From positions 124,001 to 188,000 of the forward strand of contig JBEWZL010000145.1 in NCBI GenBank assembly GCA_045837725.1: a DNA stretch of 64,000 nt. The letters are read 5' to 3'. Positions within the stretch are counted from its first letter, which is position 1. Each line of letters opens with the position of its first letter. Below the pieces are notes generated by a model. The model was not told where the DNA came from. It worked only from the letters and a program-made list of their open reading frames with translations, and ran no database searches. This stretch comes from Vermamoeba vermiformis. Its lineage: Eukaryota; Tubulinea; Echinamoebida. Shown piece by piece: positions 45,433 through 57,461 of this stretch. A program made the translations under genes and the position numbers.

Positions 45433-46713
45433 TTAGAAGAAATAGGGCGTAGCTATATCCACGCGCAGTTTGCTCGCCAATTGCTGCAGCTTATCGTGAC
45501 TAACAAAAGTCCCGATCAAGTTGACACGTCGTAGTTGAGGCAATTGAGCGAGTGACGAGATGCTTTTGTTGCTGATATTCGTCTGCATCATCTCCAGCGC
45601 TGTCAGATTGCTTAGCTTGGTAATGTGGGGCAGTGCTGCCTCGCTGAACAGGCAATTGTTTATGGTGAGGCTTTGTAGCAGACTGAGCGCGAATACTCTG
45701 TCGAGAAGCAGCGCATTACTTCTGAAATTATTCGATAAATTCAGCGAGGTCAGCGCAGTCAGGCTGGTGAGGACATTGGAGTCTTCTAAGCCACAAGATG
45801 CGACGTCTAAGTGACGCAGAGCGGAGAATTTCGATAAGATGTTGTCCGCTGCAAGATGTGTACATCCTTGTATGGTTAGACTCTCCAGCTGACGGAGTTT
45901 TGTCAGAAAAACAATGCTGGATCGAGCAATCTTTGTACAGAAGTTCAGGTTGAGTTCTTTGAGTCCAGTGAGGGTAGCCACCGGCGTAATATCAACCAAT
46001 CGATCAGAATACTGCAGAACCAGCCTCGTCAAGTTTGCCAAGCCCGCTAGTGCACCGAAATCCGTGATCAAGTTATGCGTGAGGTCCAAGCAGTGCAAAC
46101 GAGTTAAATGAGCTATGTACGTGAAGTTCTCGATATAAATATTGCCCAAATTAAGGTGCGTCAAATTTTGAAGCTGAAATAGAATTCGTAACTCGTCATC
46201 TATCGTGCACCCTCCAAGATCTAACCGTTGCAGCCTTGTTAATCGTCCAAATGAAAGAATTGCTGTACTATCGACTATATTGGGTGCATTTAGAACGTTG
46301 ATTTCTGTTAGCGCTTGCGGTACAAGTAAGTACCAGCTTTTGCTAACGGCACTTGATCTTAGTCTGTCGGAGATGGACAAATAAGTTAATATATGTGCCC
46401 ACAATTCTTCTGGAAGGTAAGGCGTTGCAAGGTCTAAATTATAATTAATTAGTTCTTTAATCACAATTTTTGACGTAAGATCTTTACCATTTGTGCGAAT
46501 GGAATTCCTTGCCTTCTTCGATACAGGGGCAATCGAGTCACTTTTCCGTTTCCTCCCTCTACCTATATATAGAATAGCAGAATATATAAGAAATTCCTTA
46601 TCGTCTTTGTCTGACACTTCTTTCGGCTGGCGCCATCTGCTTACCTGACAGCGGCGCACTTCTAGTTCACGCCTCGGTGGCGTCGCAATATGCACAAAGG
46701 GATATAAAAACAA
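45433..46713 (-). CDS. F-box / leucine-rich-repeat protein (5' end unresolved)
   Basis: Likely substrate receptor of an SCF ubiquitin ligase. The F-box is LPEELWAHILTYLSISDRLR with SSAVSKSWYLLVPQAL. About twelve LRRs follow (e.g. LTRLQRLDLGGCTI, LTHLNLGNIYI, LTSLNLSNNF), ending at the stop at 45433-45435. An intron at about 46568-46645 (GTAAGC...ATATAG) is clear and joins VRRCQ to GRGRKRKSDS. Upstream the frame stays open to about 46722 but holds no ATG, so a further 5' exon must exist or a non-AUG start is used. The neighbouring aftiphilin-like gene starts divergently at 46892. Confidence 0.82.
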   Translation of the reverse strand: MFLYPFVHIATPPRRELEVRRCQVSRWRQPKEVSDKDDKEFLIYSAILYIGRGRKRKSDSIAPVSKKARNSIRTNGKDLTSKIVIKELINYNLDLATPYLPEELWAHILTYLSISDRLRSSAVSKSWYLLVPQALTEINVLNAPNIVDSTAILSFGRLTRLQRLDLGGCTIDDELRILFQLQNLTHLNLGNIYIENFTYIAHLTRLHCLDLTHNLITDFGALAGLANLTRLVLQYSDRLVDITPVATLTGLKELNLNFCTKIARSSIVFLTKLRQLESLTIQGCTHLAADNILSKFSALRHLDVASCGLEDSNVLTSLTALTSLNLSNNFRSNALLLDRVFALSLLQSLTINNCLFSEAALPHITKLSNLTALEMMQTNISNKSISSLAQLPQLRRVNLIGTFVSHDKLQQLASKLRVDIATPYFF

Positions 46714-46891
46714 GTTATACTATTGAGGTATCCGATTCGTAACTTAATCTTCAAAGGGAAACTCTTGATCTTCCTTTTTTTTCCGCTTTTTTATCAATTT
46801 TAATTTGCGAACGCTTTTTTGATAGGCAATTTCTTGAGAATATTTATTTCATGTTCTTACAAGCACCTCTTTGGTCCATTCATATTGTAAA

Positions 46892-49800
46892 ATGAGTGAA
46901 ACTGGCCAAGATGCACAGACAGAAGATTTCTTTGGCGATTTCCATGCCGCTAATGTGAATACTGCACCTCAAAATCCCGAGTTGATTGACCAACATAATT
47001 CTAACGGCAATGAGGCAACGACCAAGGTAATCTGACGTAGCCAAAATTTTGACTGTTACAAGCCAACAAATAATTAAAAATTTCTTATTTCAACGCCAAA
47101 ACTACATTAATATATCCTAATATTATTTATAGTAATATATAATATATTTTTGCGTATTTTAGAAGTGAAAATCATATTTTGATCTAATGAAAATTATTAG
47201 GTTGAGGATACAGCTGCACCTGAGTCACAAAATAATAACGACCAACCTACTCAAGACACTAACGCCGTTGTTACCACCGACACGACATCTGGTGATTTTT
47301 TCAACCCTGACTTTTCATCGTCGAGCAACACGGGTTCAGGTCAAGCAGCTGACTTTTCTGAACTTAAATTTCCCAATGGTTCATTGCCTGCTACCAGCGA
47401 CTTGTTAGACATTAACTTTGGCAACCTTCCTGTCGAGCCCACACCCCCAACTCCCGGCACACCGAGCATTGAAGTGCACTTTGCAGGCCCGAGCGATCAG
47501 AATAGTGAAGTGTCCAACGAGACCAAGTCGGACACTGACAGCTCGGCCCCAACAGACTCGTGGAGTGTGAGCACTCAATACCCCGAGTCGCGTGCTGACG
47601 GTGAGAGTGTCAGAGATGATGCCAAGTCAGAACAGTCCCTCGAAGACAAGTCACAACTGGCTGAAGACGGTAGTGACGCTTTTGACTTCCCTACACCAAA
47701 GGAAGGTGTTGTGAATGACCAGAAAGACGACGCGCCTGTCAGCAACACGACTGATGCCTTGGACTTTGACTTCCCTGCCCCGGGCACACAGCCTGAGCAA
47801 CAAGCCCAAGAAGCTGTTGAAACACCCAAGAGCGAAGAGCCTGACGAAAGTGTGCTGTTGACACCTGTACAGGCCTCAGAGGACAAGCCATCAGAAGTGC
47901 AAGATGACATGATCAGCGTGACCAGCGACACTGTGCCCACGAGCACAAACAATGACTTTGCGTTTGACGACGAATTCAAATCTGCTCCAGTGGCTACTGA
48001 GGGCTCTGTTCCATCAAACAATGCTACGGAGATCAAGTCTGATAACTCATCTCTCGAGCACTCGACAAACGAGGAACACGAGAAGAGCAATGCAAAGATT
48101 ACTCAAGAAGAGAAGGTGCCTGAGACTACAAACACTCAACCCTCAGAGGACTTTTTTGGCAGTACACCTCTTGCGTCAGCTACTGAAACTCCTGCCAACG
48201 AGTCAACTTCATCCGACTTTGATTTCCCTGCACCAAGTGAACCACAACCGCAACAGCCAATAGAACAAAGCAAGCCAGAGGAGCCTGAATCTAAACCTGA
48301 TACTTCGAGTGGCAACAACGATTTCACTTTTGACACCGAATTCACTTCAGTTGCGACATCAGAGAACAAACAAGCTGAAGAGCCTGTTCAAGAGAAGCCC
48401 GCGGAAGAATCAAATCAGCCCAAGTCAAGCAACGATTTCGAGTTCGAGAGCGAATTTACTTCAGATCCTACTCCCACTAATGAAGACAAACAGCCGGAGA
48501 ATGTAGAAGAAAACAAACCGACGGAGACCCCAGCCAAGTCTGACAATGATTTTGAATTTGAGGGCGAATTTACCTCTGCTACCGGCGTGTCTGCAACCAC
48601 CGCTACTTCTGAAGAGAAGCAGCCCGAGAACAGTGAAGAGAGCAAACCAGTAGAGCCTAGCCCAGTCAAGTCTGACAATGACTTCGAATTTGAATCCGAG
48701 TTCGCTTCTGCTCCAACAACTGCCGTTGAAGAGAAGAAATCGGAGACTTCCGAAGAAAGCAAACCGGTGGAGACCACTCCAAGCAAGTCAGACAACGACT
48801 TTGAGTTTGAGGGCGAGTTCACATCGGCCCCGTCTCAACCCGCTGATGAGAAGAAGAGCGATAACGACTTCGAGTTTGAAGGTGAATTCACTTCAGCTCC
48901 GACTTCCAGCGTGCCAACTGCCACTAACAACACGGCGAACACCAATGATGACGATGATTTCTTTGACAGCGAGTTCCAAGCAGCACCTACAGCGCCACAA
49001 GTGCCACAAGAACAACCCCAAGCACCCAAGAGCGGTGGTACTTTCGAGGCTGATTTTGACGAAGACTTTGAAGGCTTTGCTCAAGCCCCGACCACACCAC
49101 AACCACCCGTCCAGCTTCCACAACCAGTCGCTCCTCAGACTCAATGGCTCTTTGACGGCAGTGAGACTGAAGTGCACGATCGCTTGCAAGCACTCGTGTC
49201 AACTTTGTTCGTGGCACCAGTGCCGAGCAAGGTGCTGCCCGACATTAACACCACAGTGGAAGAGAAGCTCGAAGAATTGCGTAGCTCAGCCCCTGTCGCT
49301 GACACCACACCTGTGGCTCTCCCTGCCCCGAGTGTATTTGCTGAACATTTGAAGGAACTGCTGGCCTCAGTCGTAAGTACCTTTATTACTGTTTGTATTA
49401 GAGCGAACAGGATCGTTGACCGGTCCTTTCACTGACAGCCACGCCCAAATAGGGCCCCACAACCCCCGTCCCCGGCCTCCAACCTGCGCGAACTCGTCCT
49501 AAACGATCCCCGTTTGACACCCATCTATCGAAAAAAGATATTCTAAGCCTCTTAAAGAAGGTGCGTAGACTGCATTAACGCACGTCAACTGAGTTCTGAC
49601 TCTTTTTCTGTCATTAGGAAACATCAGCGGTGTTGCACGTGTCCCCAAGACCCACACTGCCCTCAGCACGAGGCAAGAAGAGAAAGAACAGTGCAACTCC
49701 CTCACCCAATACGACCCCTGCAACCGCAAAACAGCCTCCCACACCACAGCCCAAGGCATCCACGACTCAACCCAAAGCCGGACTTTTACCACCAGCTCAA

Positions 49801-49992
49801 CTGCCGAAAGCATCACCGACACTCGCCAAGACAAATGTACAGGTCCCTACACAAGCAGCGGACAACCGACCTAAGCCCAACGAGACACCAGAAGAGAAGT
49901 CTAATCGGCTCGTCAACGAACTAGTGCAAAGTGTACCAGATCTGTCCTTCATGCTACTGGAGGAGTTCAGAACCGTGAATGTAGCCATGTAA
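46892..49992 (+). CDS. Aftiphilin-like clathrin/adaptor-binding protein with acidic Phe repeats
   Basis: Four exons, about 930 residues, mostly disordered. The N-terminus MSETGQDAQTEDFFGDFHAA and many DF, FDF and EF acidic motifs resemble adaptor-ear ligands. At 48310-48905 a repeat built on NDFEFEGEFTSA recurs about every 23-45 residues. Near the end, TQWLFDGSETEVHDRL and the C-terminal VQSVPDLSFMLLEEF match the clathrin-binding end of aftiphilin (PxLxFM type box). A basic segment KKRKNSATPSPN lies between. Aftiphilin works with AP-1 and gamma-synergin in animals. Assignment rests on the C-terminal box; the repeats alone would not identify it. Stop TAA 49990-49992. Confidence 0.75.
48310..48905 (+). 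repeat. Imperfect tandem repeat coding for NDFEFEGEFTSA
   Basis: Clear copies begin near 48429, 48543, 48675, 48795 and 48864, with weaker copies near 47950, 48316 and 48951. Spacers are PEST-like (Glu/Lys/Pro/Ser/Thr). Third-position differences between copies show that they are not very recent, except the closest pair (48795 and 48864). Confidence 0.8.
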
Positions 49993-50297
49993 TATTAGAC
50001 CATCTCGATGGTGTATTTGTACGTACTTGTAAATAGACGGCGTAGGAAGAAATAATTGCGGGGCCCTCCGAACCGGTTTTTATATTCGATTGGCTGAGTT
50101 TACGGATCACAAAATTCAAAAATTGCGCTTTTGAAACAGTTCTCAATATGTTCCACTTTCGTGGAAGCTCTAACTTGGAGAAGACTTTAGTTTAAAAATT
50201 AATTTACTCCTTGCCAAATTTGGTTGAGATCTTAAAAAAATAGCCGGAGCGATAATTTACGCAATTATCGTTTTGAAATAGCGCCTATTTGTCAACA
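49993..50297. promoter_or_regulatory. Intergenic region between aftiphilin-like and RapGAP genes
   Basis: 305 nt with the 3' end of one gene and the promoter of the next. No ORF of note. AT-rich, with no recognised motif. Confidence 0.3.
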
Positions 50298-53200
50298 ATG
50301 AGTGACAACAAGAAAGAAAAAAGGAATGGAGGCGCGCACGAGCCTCCAACTGTGATCTATACAGCAGCCGGTTGCGTGAACAGCGCATGCGTTATTCAGC
50401 TCTTTCAAAGCCAGCATATTCCTTTTAAACAAATAGATACAACTAAAAATGAGGAGGCTATCAACGAACTATTGACCAAACACGGCAAGTCTTACGTTCC
50501 GTTAGTCTTTCATCTAGGCGAGTACGTTGGGGTAAGTAGAGCAACAATCAATATTCCTTTAGTATAATGTTATTTCCCTATTGGTGTGCAAATATACTAT
50601 GAAAATACGCTGTGATATATTCGAAAGCAAGCTGGGAGATAATTTAAAATTCAAAATAAACTAATATTATTATTTTGTCCAGGACACCGAAGCTATATTA
50701 TTATTACATAGACAAGGACAACTATTAAAAAAGTTGAAAATTGATGAGAACACAAAATCGAACGGTGAAAAATCTTCAGAGGTCGAAAATTTACCGATCG
50801 ACGCGGGCAAACAAAAATTCATGCAAGTAAGTAGCTTATAAATATATTACGAGTATATCATATGGAAGGAATAATCAAATTCAATCTCGAAACTACGCTG
50901 ATGTCAAACAAATCACCACATTTAAATTTAATTTTTCCTCCGCAGCTCGATCAGCTGTACAAAGCAATGAAAGACCCTGCAAATGGCGTGCCCATTAAAA
51001 ACAGATTTGTAAATTATAAGACATTTAAAGGTAAGCTCTAACGATCTGATCGGCTTTTTTGGCGCTTTTTTAAACTCCGCTTGAACTACAGGCCGAACGC
51101 TCGTCAAATGGCTCGCAGCATATTTAAAGACAAGTGATGACGAGGCGATGAAAAAAGCTTATGAATTCTTCGCTGGTGGTTATTTTCATTCAATTAAGAC
51201 TGGCACCAATTTCAAAAACGATAATTCGCTCTATAGATTCAAGGTAAAATTTGATTAAGATTATATTAGTACCCTCCGTACTAATTTGCATGTTACTACG
51301 ATAGGAAGATGATGATAAAAAAGTTTTGAACGCTTGGCGCGTGGACGTTAGCGAGGAACAAAAGCCCGTTGAATTAGCAACTAAACTGCGCCAAACAATG
51401 TACAAATTATTGAGCAAGAATATCACTGCTGACTTTAAGAACATTGATTATGCCGAGATTAACACGTCAAAAGAGTTTTGGTTTTATTTGCAATTAGCGC
51501 TGTCACTCCAATCGGTAAAAACAATCTCCGAATGAATTATTAATTAATTTTATTAATTTATTTGCATTTTAGCTCGACTTGACGTCTTTAAGAGAATCAG
51601 AAAGAGTAACGTTCTTCTTGGATATTTTATACTGTATTATAATGCACGTGAACATCGTCTATGGACTGCCCACCAACACGAACCTCGTTAGTTTCTGGGA
51701 CTATTATGGCGACTATTCATACAACATTGACGGCACTAGCTACTCGGTCAGTGACATCATCAATGTACAGCTGCGTGGTAAGCGACCACTGCGTGAAAAA
51801 GATAAGGACAAGAATAAGGACTACGAGATTGGTGAAATTTCAGAGAAGAGGTAAGCACCGTTATTCGTGAAAATAGAAGCAATGATTAACGAGCCATACT
51901 GCTTAGAATTCACTTTGCCATCATGTCGTATTTCCCAATGCGCACGTGGAGCCCTCCCATAATGTTCTACTCGCCCGAGACTCTCAGCTTGGGCTTGCAA
52001 TGCGCTGCTCGTGTCTTTTGCGAGCGACAAATTGGCATGGACGTCAAGGCCCAAACAGTAAGTGCAATACAATCGCATTGCCGAGTATAGAAATTAATGA
52101 TTATAGGTGGCTTTGCCGCGCATGTTTGAACGCTACAAAGACGATTTTGGTGCGTCAGATTTAGAGGTGTTAGAATACATTTCAGAATTCATCAGCGGCG
52201 AGCGACAACAACAGTTCAAATTTTTGTTGCAAGGACGCTCTTCACTGATTCGCATCAAATATCACGATGACCCCAACGTGTTCAATGTCGAGGACAATAT
52301 TTTAGAGGGCGAGAATGTTGATCAAGACGAGGTCGCCAAAGTCATGTCGCGACGCATTCAAAAGCACCAATCAGAAGCCGAGGGCTCGAGCTCACTCAGT
52401 CTCGATCGGCTACACAGCGAGAGACTGTCGAAGGAGCTGTTCGGCTTGGTGCATTTGACTGAGCTCGACTTGTCGCGCAACAAACTCGATCAATTGCCCG
52501 CTGAATTCGCACAGTTGAACAAGTTGCGCTTCTTGAACTTGAACTCCAACAGACTGCGCACCTTAGAGAACTTTCCAACATTGAATTTGGAAGTATTAGA
52601 ACTTGCAGATAATTTGCTGCAAACAATCCCCGCTGTGTTTTGTCAATCTATGACGACACTGCGGTCCCTCAGTTTGGAGTCAAATCAACTGCAAAAACTG
52701 CCAAAAGAATTCTCGCATTTTCAAAAGCTGGAAGAGCTCTACTTGCAGTCCAATCAATTCACCCGTATTCCTTCAACTCTAGGTAAGATAACACAGGAGT
52801 AGACAAGTCCAGCTAACTTCGCGTTTCAGGAAAATTGCCTAATTTGGCAGTCTTGGAATTGAGTTTGAACAAAGTGAAGGACTTGGATCGGTTAGAGTCC
52901 CTAACGAGGCTAGAGGAGTTGTATTTGCACGATCAAACGCAATTTGTTCTAGACGAGGCTGGCGCTGCCAAATTCATTAATTTGCCTTACTTGGAAGTCC
53001 TGGACTTGAGCAAGAACGGTCTCTACGAACTGCCGCGTGCAATGTTTGCAGGCCTGACGTCATTGGAAGAACTTTACTTGCAAAACAACAAACTCGCTGA
53101 AATTCCTCCTGAGATCTGTTTGTTGCAGAACCTCATTGAACTGGACCTCGTAAGTACTATCAATCATTGTTATTCAGACCGAGTATTAACCCACACTCAC

Positions 53201-55558
53201 TTAATAGAAAGCTAATCCGTTGCGCACACCTCCTTTGTTCATCTGCGAAATGGGCATTGACGAAATTATCTCGTTTTATGACCGAGGCAATGACAATGAT
53301 GGCGTCGGTTCAGGTAACAATGAATGAAATTATCATTGATTGGCATGTGCTAATATCAATACAGAGTCTGAAAGTATCTCGAAGAGGGCCAAAGAAGAGA
53401 AAAAGAAGCGCGGTGGCTCGTTCATGAAGAAGTTAGACTTTGCAGGCATTTTTACCAAAGACAAGGACAAGGAAGGTTCCGAAACCAAATCACCACGTGG
53501 CTCACGACGCAGTTTGAACATCAGTGGCGGCAACAACAACGACAAACTGCCCGAGCGAAATGAATCACCGTCCAAGAAGAAGATCACGGTCAGTCAGACC
53601 AAACCTCGCTCCAACACGCTCGATGGCTCGGGTCCTCCCCCAGCACTCTCGCTCAGCACAGGAGCGCTGTTCGGCAAGGGTCAGACCATTGACCACGTGA
53701 TTGGCGAGGACGATGAAGTGTCACCGCTCACTGAACGCGATGACGTGTCTCGTCGTGGTTCAATGACCGCGTCACCGAGCAGATCACCGCGCAAGTTGAG
53801 CGATCTGTTGCGCAAGAGCAAGAAGAAGACAGTGACTAGCGACTTCAAGAAGATTGAGGACGTCAAGTCACACACTCAACCTCTGCTCGCTGTCAGTGGC
53901 CTGGTGAGTTAAAACAAGTTTTGAAGTCATTTAATGTCGTGCTAATTGTTTGTGAGCAGAAAGAGAAGATGATGATCGTGCCCGTGCCTGGCTATTACAT
54001 TGAAGAGCCACGAGGACCAATGCCCAAAACACTCAAGCTACAAGAGTTCTTGCACTTGTATGATTATCAGCGATACTTCTACAACACTGGTGAGTCACCC
54101 TTCAGTTGTTTCTAATCATCTTACATATTCTAATCTGTCTTAATTAGAACACGTCAATTTCGTCGGTGTTGATCAGACTATTGGCCCGTTAGTCATTTGT
54201 ATCTCACGCGAGCCTGTTGAACCTTCCATCGACGATCCATTGCGCGGTGCTATCCCTCGTAAAGTGTGCAATTATAAGACTGTCCCGCGTCGTGAAGTGC
54301 GAAGAAACATTGCTGGCAACTTCTCAGCACGTGTTCGCAGCGGTACGTACTAGCTCGTTAATGCAGCCTTATCTCATTGGAATTGTAGTTGCTGCCATTG
54401 ACGCAGAGAAGAGCATTGAAGATCAAACAGACAAGGCCAAGCTGTTCCCGTCCAAGTTCATTTACCGCGCACTCGTCAGAACCAAGAAGGGCGATTTCAG
54501 AGTGTCAATTCCACTGACAATGCTCAAAGAGACTAAGCGCAGATATATTCGACCACAATCACTGTTAAAGGCCTTGCAAGAGTGCTTCAATCAAGACGAG
54601 TCGCTGTTCTCGTGGTCAGCTAACTTCAGAGAAGCTCCGCCCGAGAAATTGCCTCACGACAAGCTGCGCGACATGGAGCAGAAGTTGGTACGTACCATTC
54701 ATAGAAACATCACACATCATACTAACGTATTGTAAAGAAAATGAATGGCTACAAGTTCGGTGTGATCTATGCCAAAGAAGGTCAGTTCACGGACGATGAC
54801 ATGTTCCAGAATGGTAAGTTTAATGCACTAATACTACGTGATTATGTACTAACTAGCTCTGTCTAGCTGATGGCAGTGCTGTGTTTGACGACTTCTTGTC
54901 AATGATTGGCGAGACGATCGATCTGAAGGGCTGGCAGAATTACAACGCAGGTCTGGATGTCAAGGGCAACACCACCGGCAAGCACTCAGTGTACACCAAG
55001 TTCCGCGACTACGAGATCATGTTGCACGTGTCCACGCTGTTGCCTTTCAATGACGAAGACACGCAGCAACTTGAACGCAAACGACACATTGGTAATGACA
55101 TTGTGGTGATTATTTTCATTGACGGCAAGAGCACGTTCAACCCCGCGCTGATCAAGTCAGTCTTCAATCACGTCTTTGTGGTCGTGTCACCTGTCAACAA
55201 CAACAACTCGAACTCTAAAGAGCAGTTGTACAAAGTGGAAATTGTGACTAAGGAAGGTGTCTTAGCCTCAGAGCCAGTGTAAGTATCGCTATTTAATGAT
55301 GCTATTATAGAGCAGTGTTTGATAATCATATTACAGACTACCGAACCCGCCAATTTTTACTCGAGGTCCTCAATTCAGAGAGTACTTGTTAACAAAGCGT
55401 AAGTTATATGTGATAGTAGCCTATAAGATGTTTATATTAATGTGATATTTGCAGTGATTAATGCTGAACGAGCTGCGTACTTGGCAAAGAATTTCTTGGG
55501 TCCGATTGAGTGGACTCGCGGCAACTTGTTAACGGAATTATTGGACAAGAATAGTTAA
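50298..55558 (+). CDS. GRX-DEP-DUF547-LRR-RapGAP multidomain GTPase-activating protein
   Basis: Large signalling protein, about 1,400 residues over some 16-17 exons. Order: glutaredoxin-like domain PTVIYTAAGCVNSACVIQLF with YVPLVFHLGEYVGDTEAIL (the usual CxxC is replaced by C-VNSA-C); DEP-type VNYKTFKGRTLVKWLAAYL; DUF547 (NAWRVDV, LDILYCIIMHVNIVYGLPTN, YNIDGTSYSVSDIINVQL); at least eight LRRs (LTELDLSRNKLDQLPAEF and on); a basic Ser-rich linker; and a C-terminal Rap/Ran-GAP domain with YKFGVIYAKEGQFTDDDMFQ and LERKRHIGNDIVVIIFIDGK, where the Asn of IGND is the catalytic asparagine thumb. It should switch off Rap-type small GTPases. Start ATG at 50298; the next in-frame Met lies well inside the first domain. 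Confidence 0.88.
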
Positions 55559-55651
55559 TCTATGATCTTCCTGTAGTAAAGTCTTCAACCATTATAAATA
55601 GGATTGTAATATAATTATAAATAATAAAACTCTGTTCATTCTACAACCTTT

Positions 55652-57306
55652 TATTCCTGTTTGTTGGCACCGTCGTCCTTCTCCAAAAAATTGGTTGTTT
55701 TGTGTTTGGAATAGATTTCAAACCTTGTGCTGCGCGCCTTGTATGCTGTGACTGCATTGGGATTGGGTTCGACGTAATAGGGACGCTTGAGCACAACGTG
55801 TGACGAGGCGTATTTGAGTGCCATGGCGACCAGGTCTTCAGCACTGGGATCTGGACCTAACAACTTGCGTGCAATGACCATTTCTTTCTTAGACATTGGC
55901 GCGTTGGTTTTGACTCGTAGAGGATACATCGGGTCTAAATAAATCACGTGCGGCTTCAGTTCTGTGGCTATTTTGGGCAACACTTCATTCGAGTCACCGT
56001 GAATAATAGTGATGCGGTCCATCATGTCTTTCAAGAGCTCGTTCTAGTGCGCGTCAGTTACAATTTCAATTAATTAATAGATTCGTACCTGTTTAGCGAC
56101 TTCATAACCCTCTCGGAGCAATGTATATACAATGGGATTGCGCTCAATGATGGTCATGTGCACGCCAAAATACGTGAGCACAAAGGCGTCAATGCCGAGA
56201 CCACCTGTGGCATCGACAACACGCATCTCGGTCAGAGGAACTGCCTTGCCGAGTGAGCGCACGAGTGGACTGCGCAAGTTGTATTGAAATCTGAGAAGTG
56301 TCGTCAGTACTGTGTTGAGAGCCTGTAATGGCACTTACTTGGCTTTAATGCCGAGTTCAGCTGAAGGGAAGGGGCTGTAAATTGGTCCTGGCAACTGTCT
56401 GTCATCACTGCCACCTGTGACACGTGTCAGCCAGTCACGTTAATTATAGTCAGGCTGATCCACTTACTGAGTTGTTGCAGTTTAATTCTGTTGTCCTTGT
56501 CAATCAACAATGTGAAGGGATACTTGGCACCTGCTTCCTTCAGATTGGGCATGACTTCAAGTCCCAACTGCTCAGCGATGTGTTTGGCACGTGTCATCAA
56601 TTGTTCCGCATTGGGTACTGTCATATTAGCTGTCACGCAAATCTGTGCAATGGAGGTTAGTTTCTGAGTGCTGGATCCAACAGACTTACATTCCGTTGCA
56701 ATTCCTCAGTGACTAGCTGCTTATTTAATCCATCAATATTCTCCAACGGAGTAATATTCTTCGTTTGTTTGTATTGTTTGCCCATGGAGGTCATTGTCTC
56801 AGTTTTACTTTGGCGTTGGTTTCTTTCGCTTCGGATCGCATTTTTGTTGATAGTTTTGGATATTAATAGATTTTCGCCTCTAATTATATCTTTGTTGACC
56901 GTTAACGATCGCTGCTTTTTCTTGTGTTGCTTTAATTGGGCTGATTTTTCAGTTGTTGATCCGGATTCAGTGTTTTGTGCTTCTTTACCAACTTCTACCA
57001 CTAATAATCTTGCACTAGTGTTATATTTATTGCTTCTCGTTATCGAGTTGAACAGTGACTGATGCTCCGTTTGGATCTACATAATTAAACTGTCAAAAAA
57101 TAACTCTGATTTATTTATCGGGAAATCAAATACTGCAATATATTTGCATGGACCACTGTCGTATAAAAAAACAGCATTTAAATTTTTTAAAATTCATGTT
57201 GCGAAAAAATTATGATCTGATCGGGGATCCACGAATTACTTACCCTACACGTTCGTCCTACTCTCGATGTGAGTGTTATTAATGTATTAACTCCTTGTTT
57301 GAGCAT
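55652..57306 (-). CDS. RsmJ-type 16S rRNA (guanine-N2) methyltransferase, mitochondrial
   Basis: Exon 1 encodes MLKQGVNTLITLTSRVGRTC then Arg: arginine-rich, hydroxylated, no acids, a mitochondrial presequence. A non-conserved lysine-rich segment follows, then the RsmJ N-domain AEQLMTRAKHIAEQLGLEV. The Rossmann core has SLGKAVPLTEMRVVDATGGL, IERNPIVYTLL, HVIYLDPMYPLRVKT (motif IV DPMYP, as DPMFP in E. coli) and VVLKRPYYVEPNPNAVTAYK. The last 130 residues are collinear with E. coli RsmJ. Five introns show it is nuclear, not bacterial contamination. Bacterial RsmJ makes m2G1516 of 16S rRNA; the target here would be mitochondrial small-subunit rRNA (inferred). Confidence 0.87.
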
Positions 57307-57461
57307 GATTGTGTGTTGTGTCTCGTTACTGGTAGAAGAAAAAATGTAAAATTGAGTGTTTCATTAATGAGCTCACGACGCGTGCTACGACCACAGACTA
57401 ATTATTGACTTGTTTATTTTGTATTCAACTATAGTCGATTATTGTGAATATCAAACATCAG
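57307..57461. promoter_or_regulatory. Bidirectional promoter, RsmJ-like / RTN4IP1
   Basis: 155 nt between divergent start codons of two mitochondrial-protein genes. GACGCGTGC occurs in the middle. Shared control of two organelle proteins is plausible but not shown. Confidence 0.35.

Noticed and set aside
47575-48090. Long minus-strand open frames opposite the aftiphilin-like gene
   Set aside because: Serine-rich shadow frames produced by codon bias of the real plus-strand acidic repeats.
55652-57306. RsmJ-like gene as bacterial contamination
   Set aside because: It has several introns with host-type splice sites and sits between normal nuclear genes.
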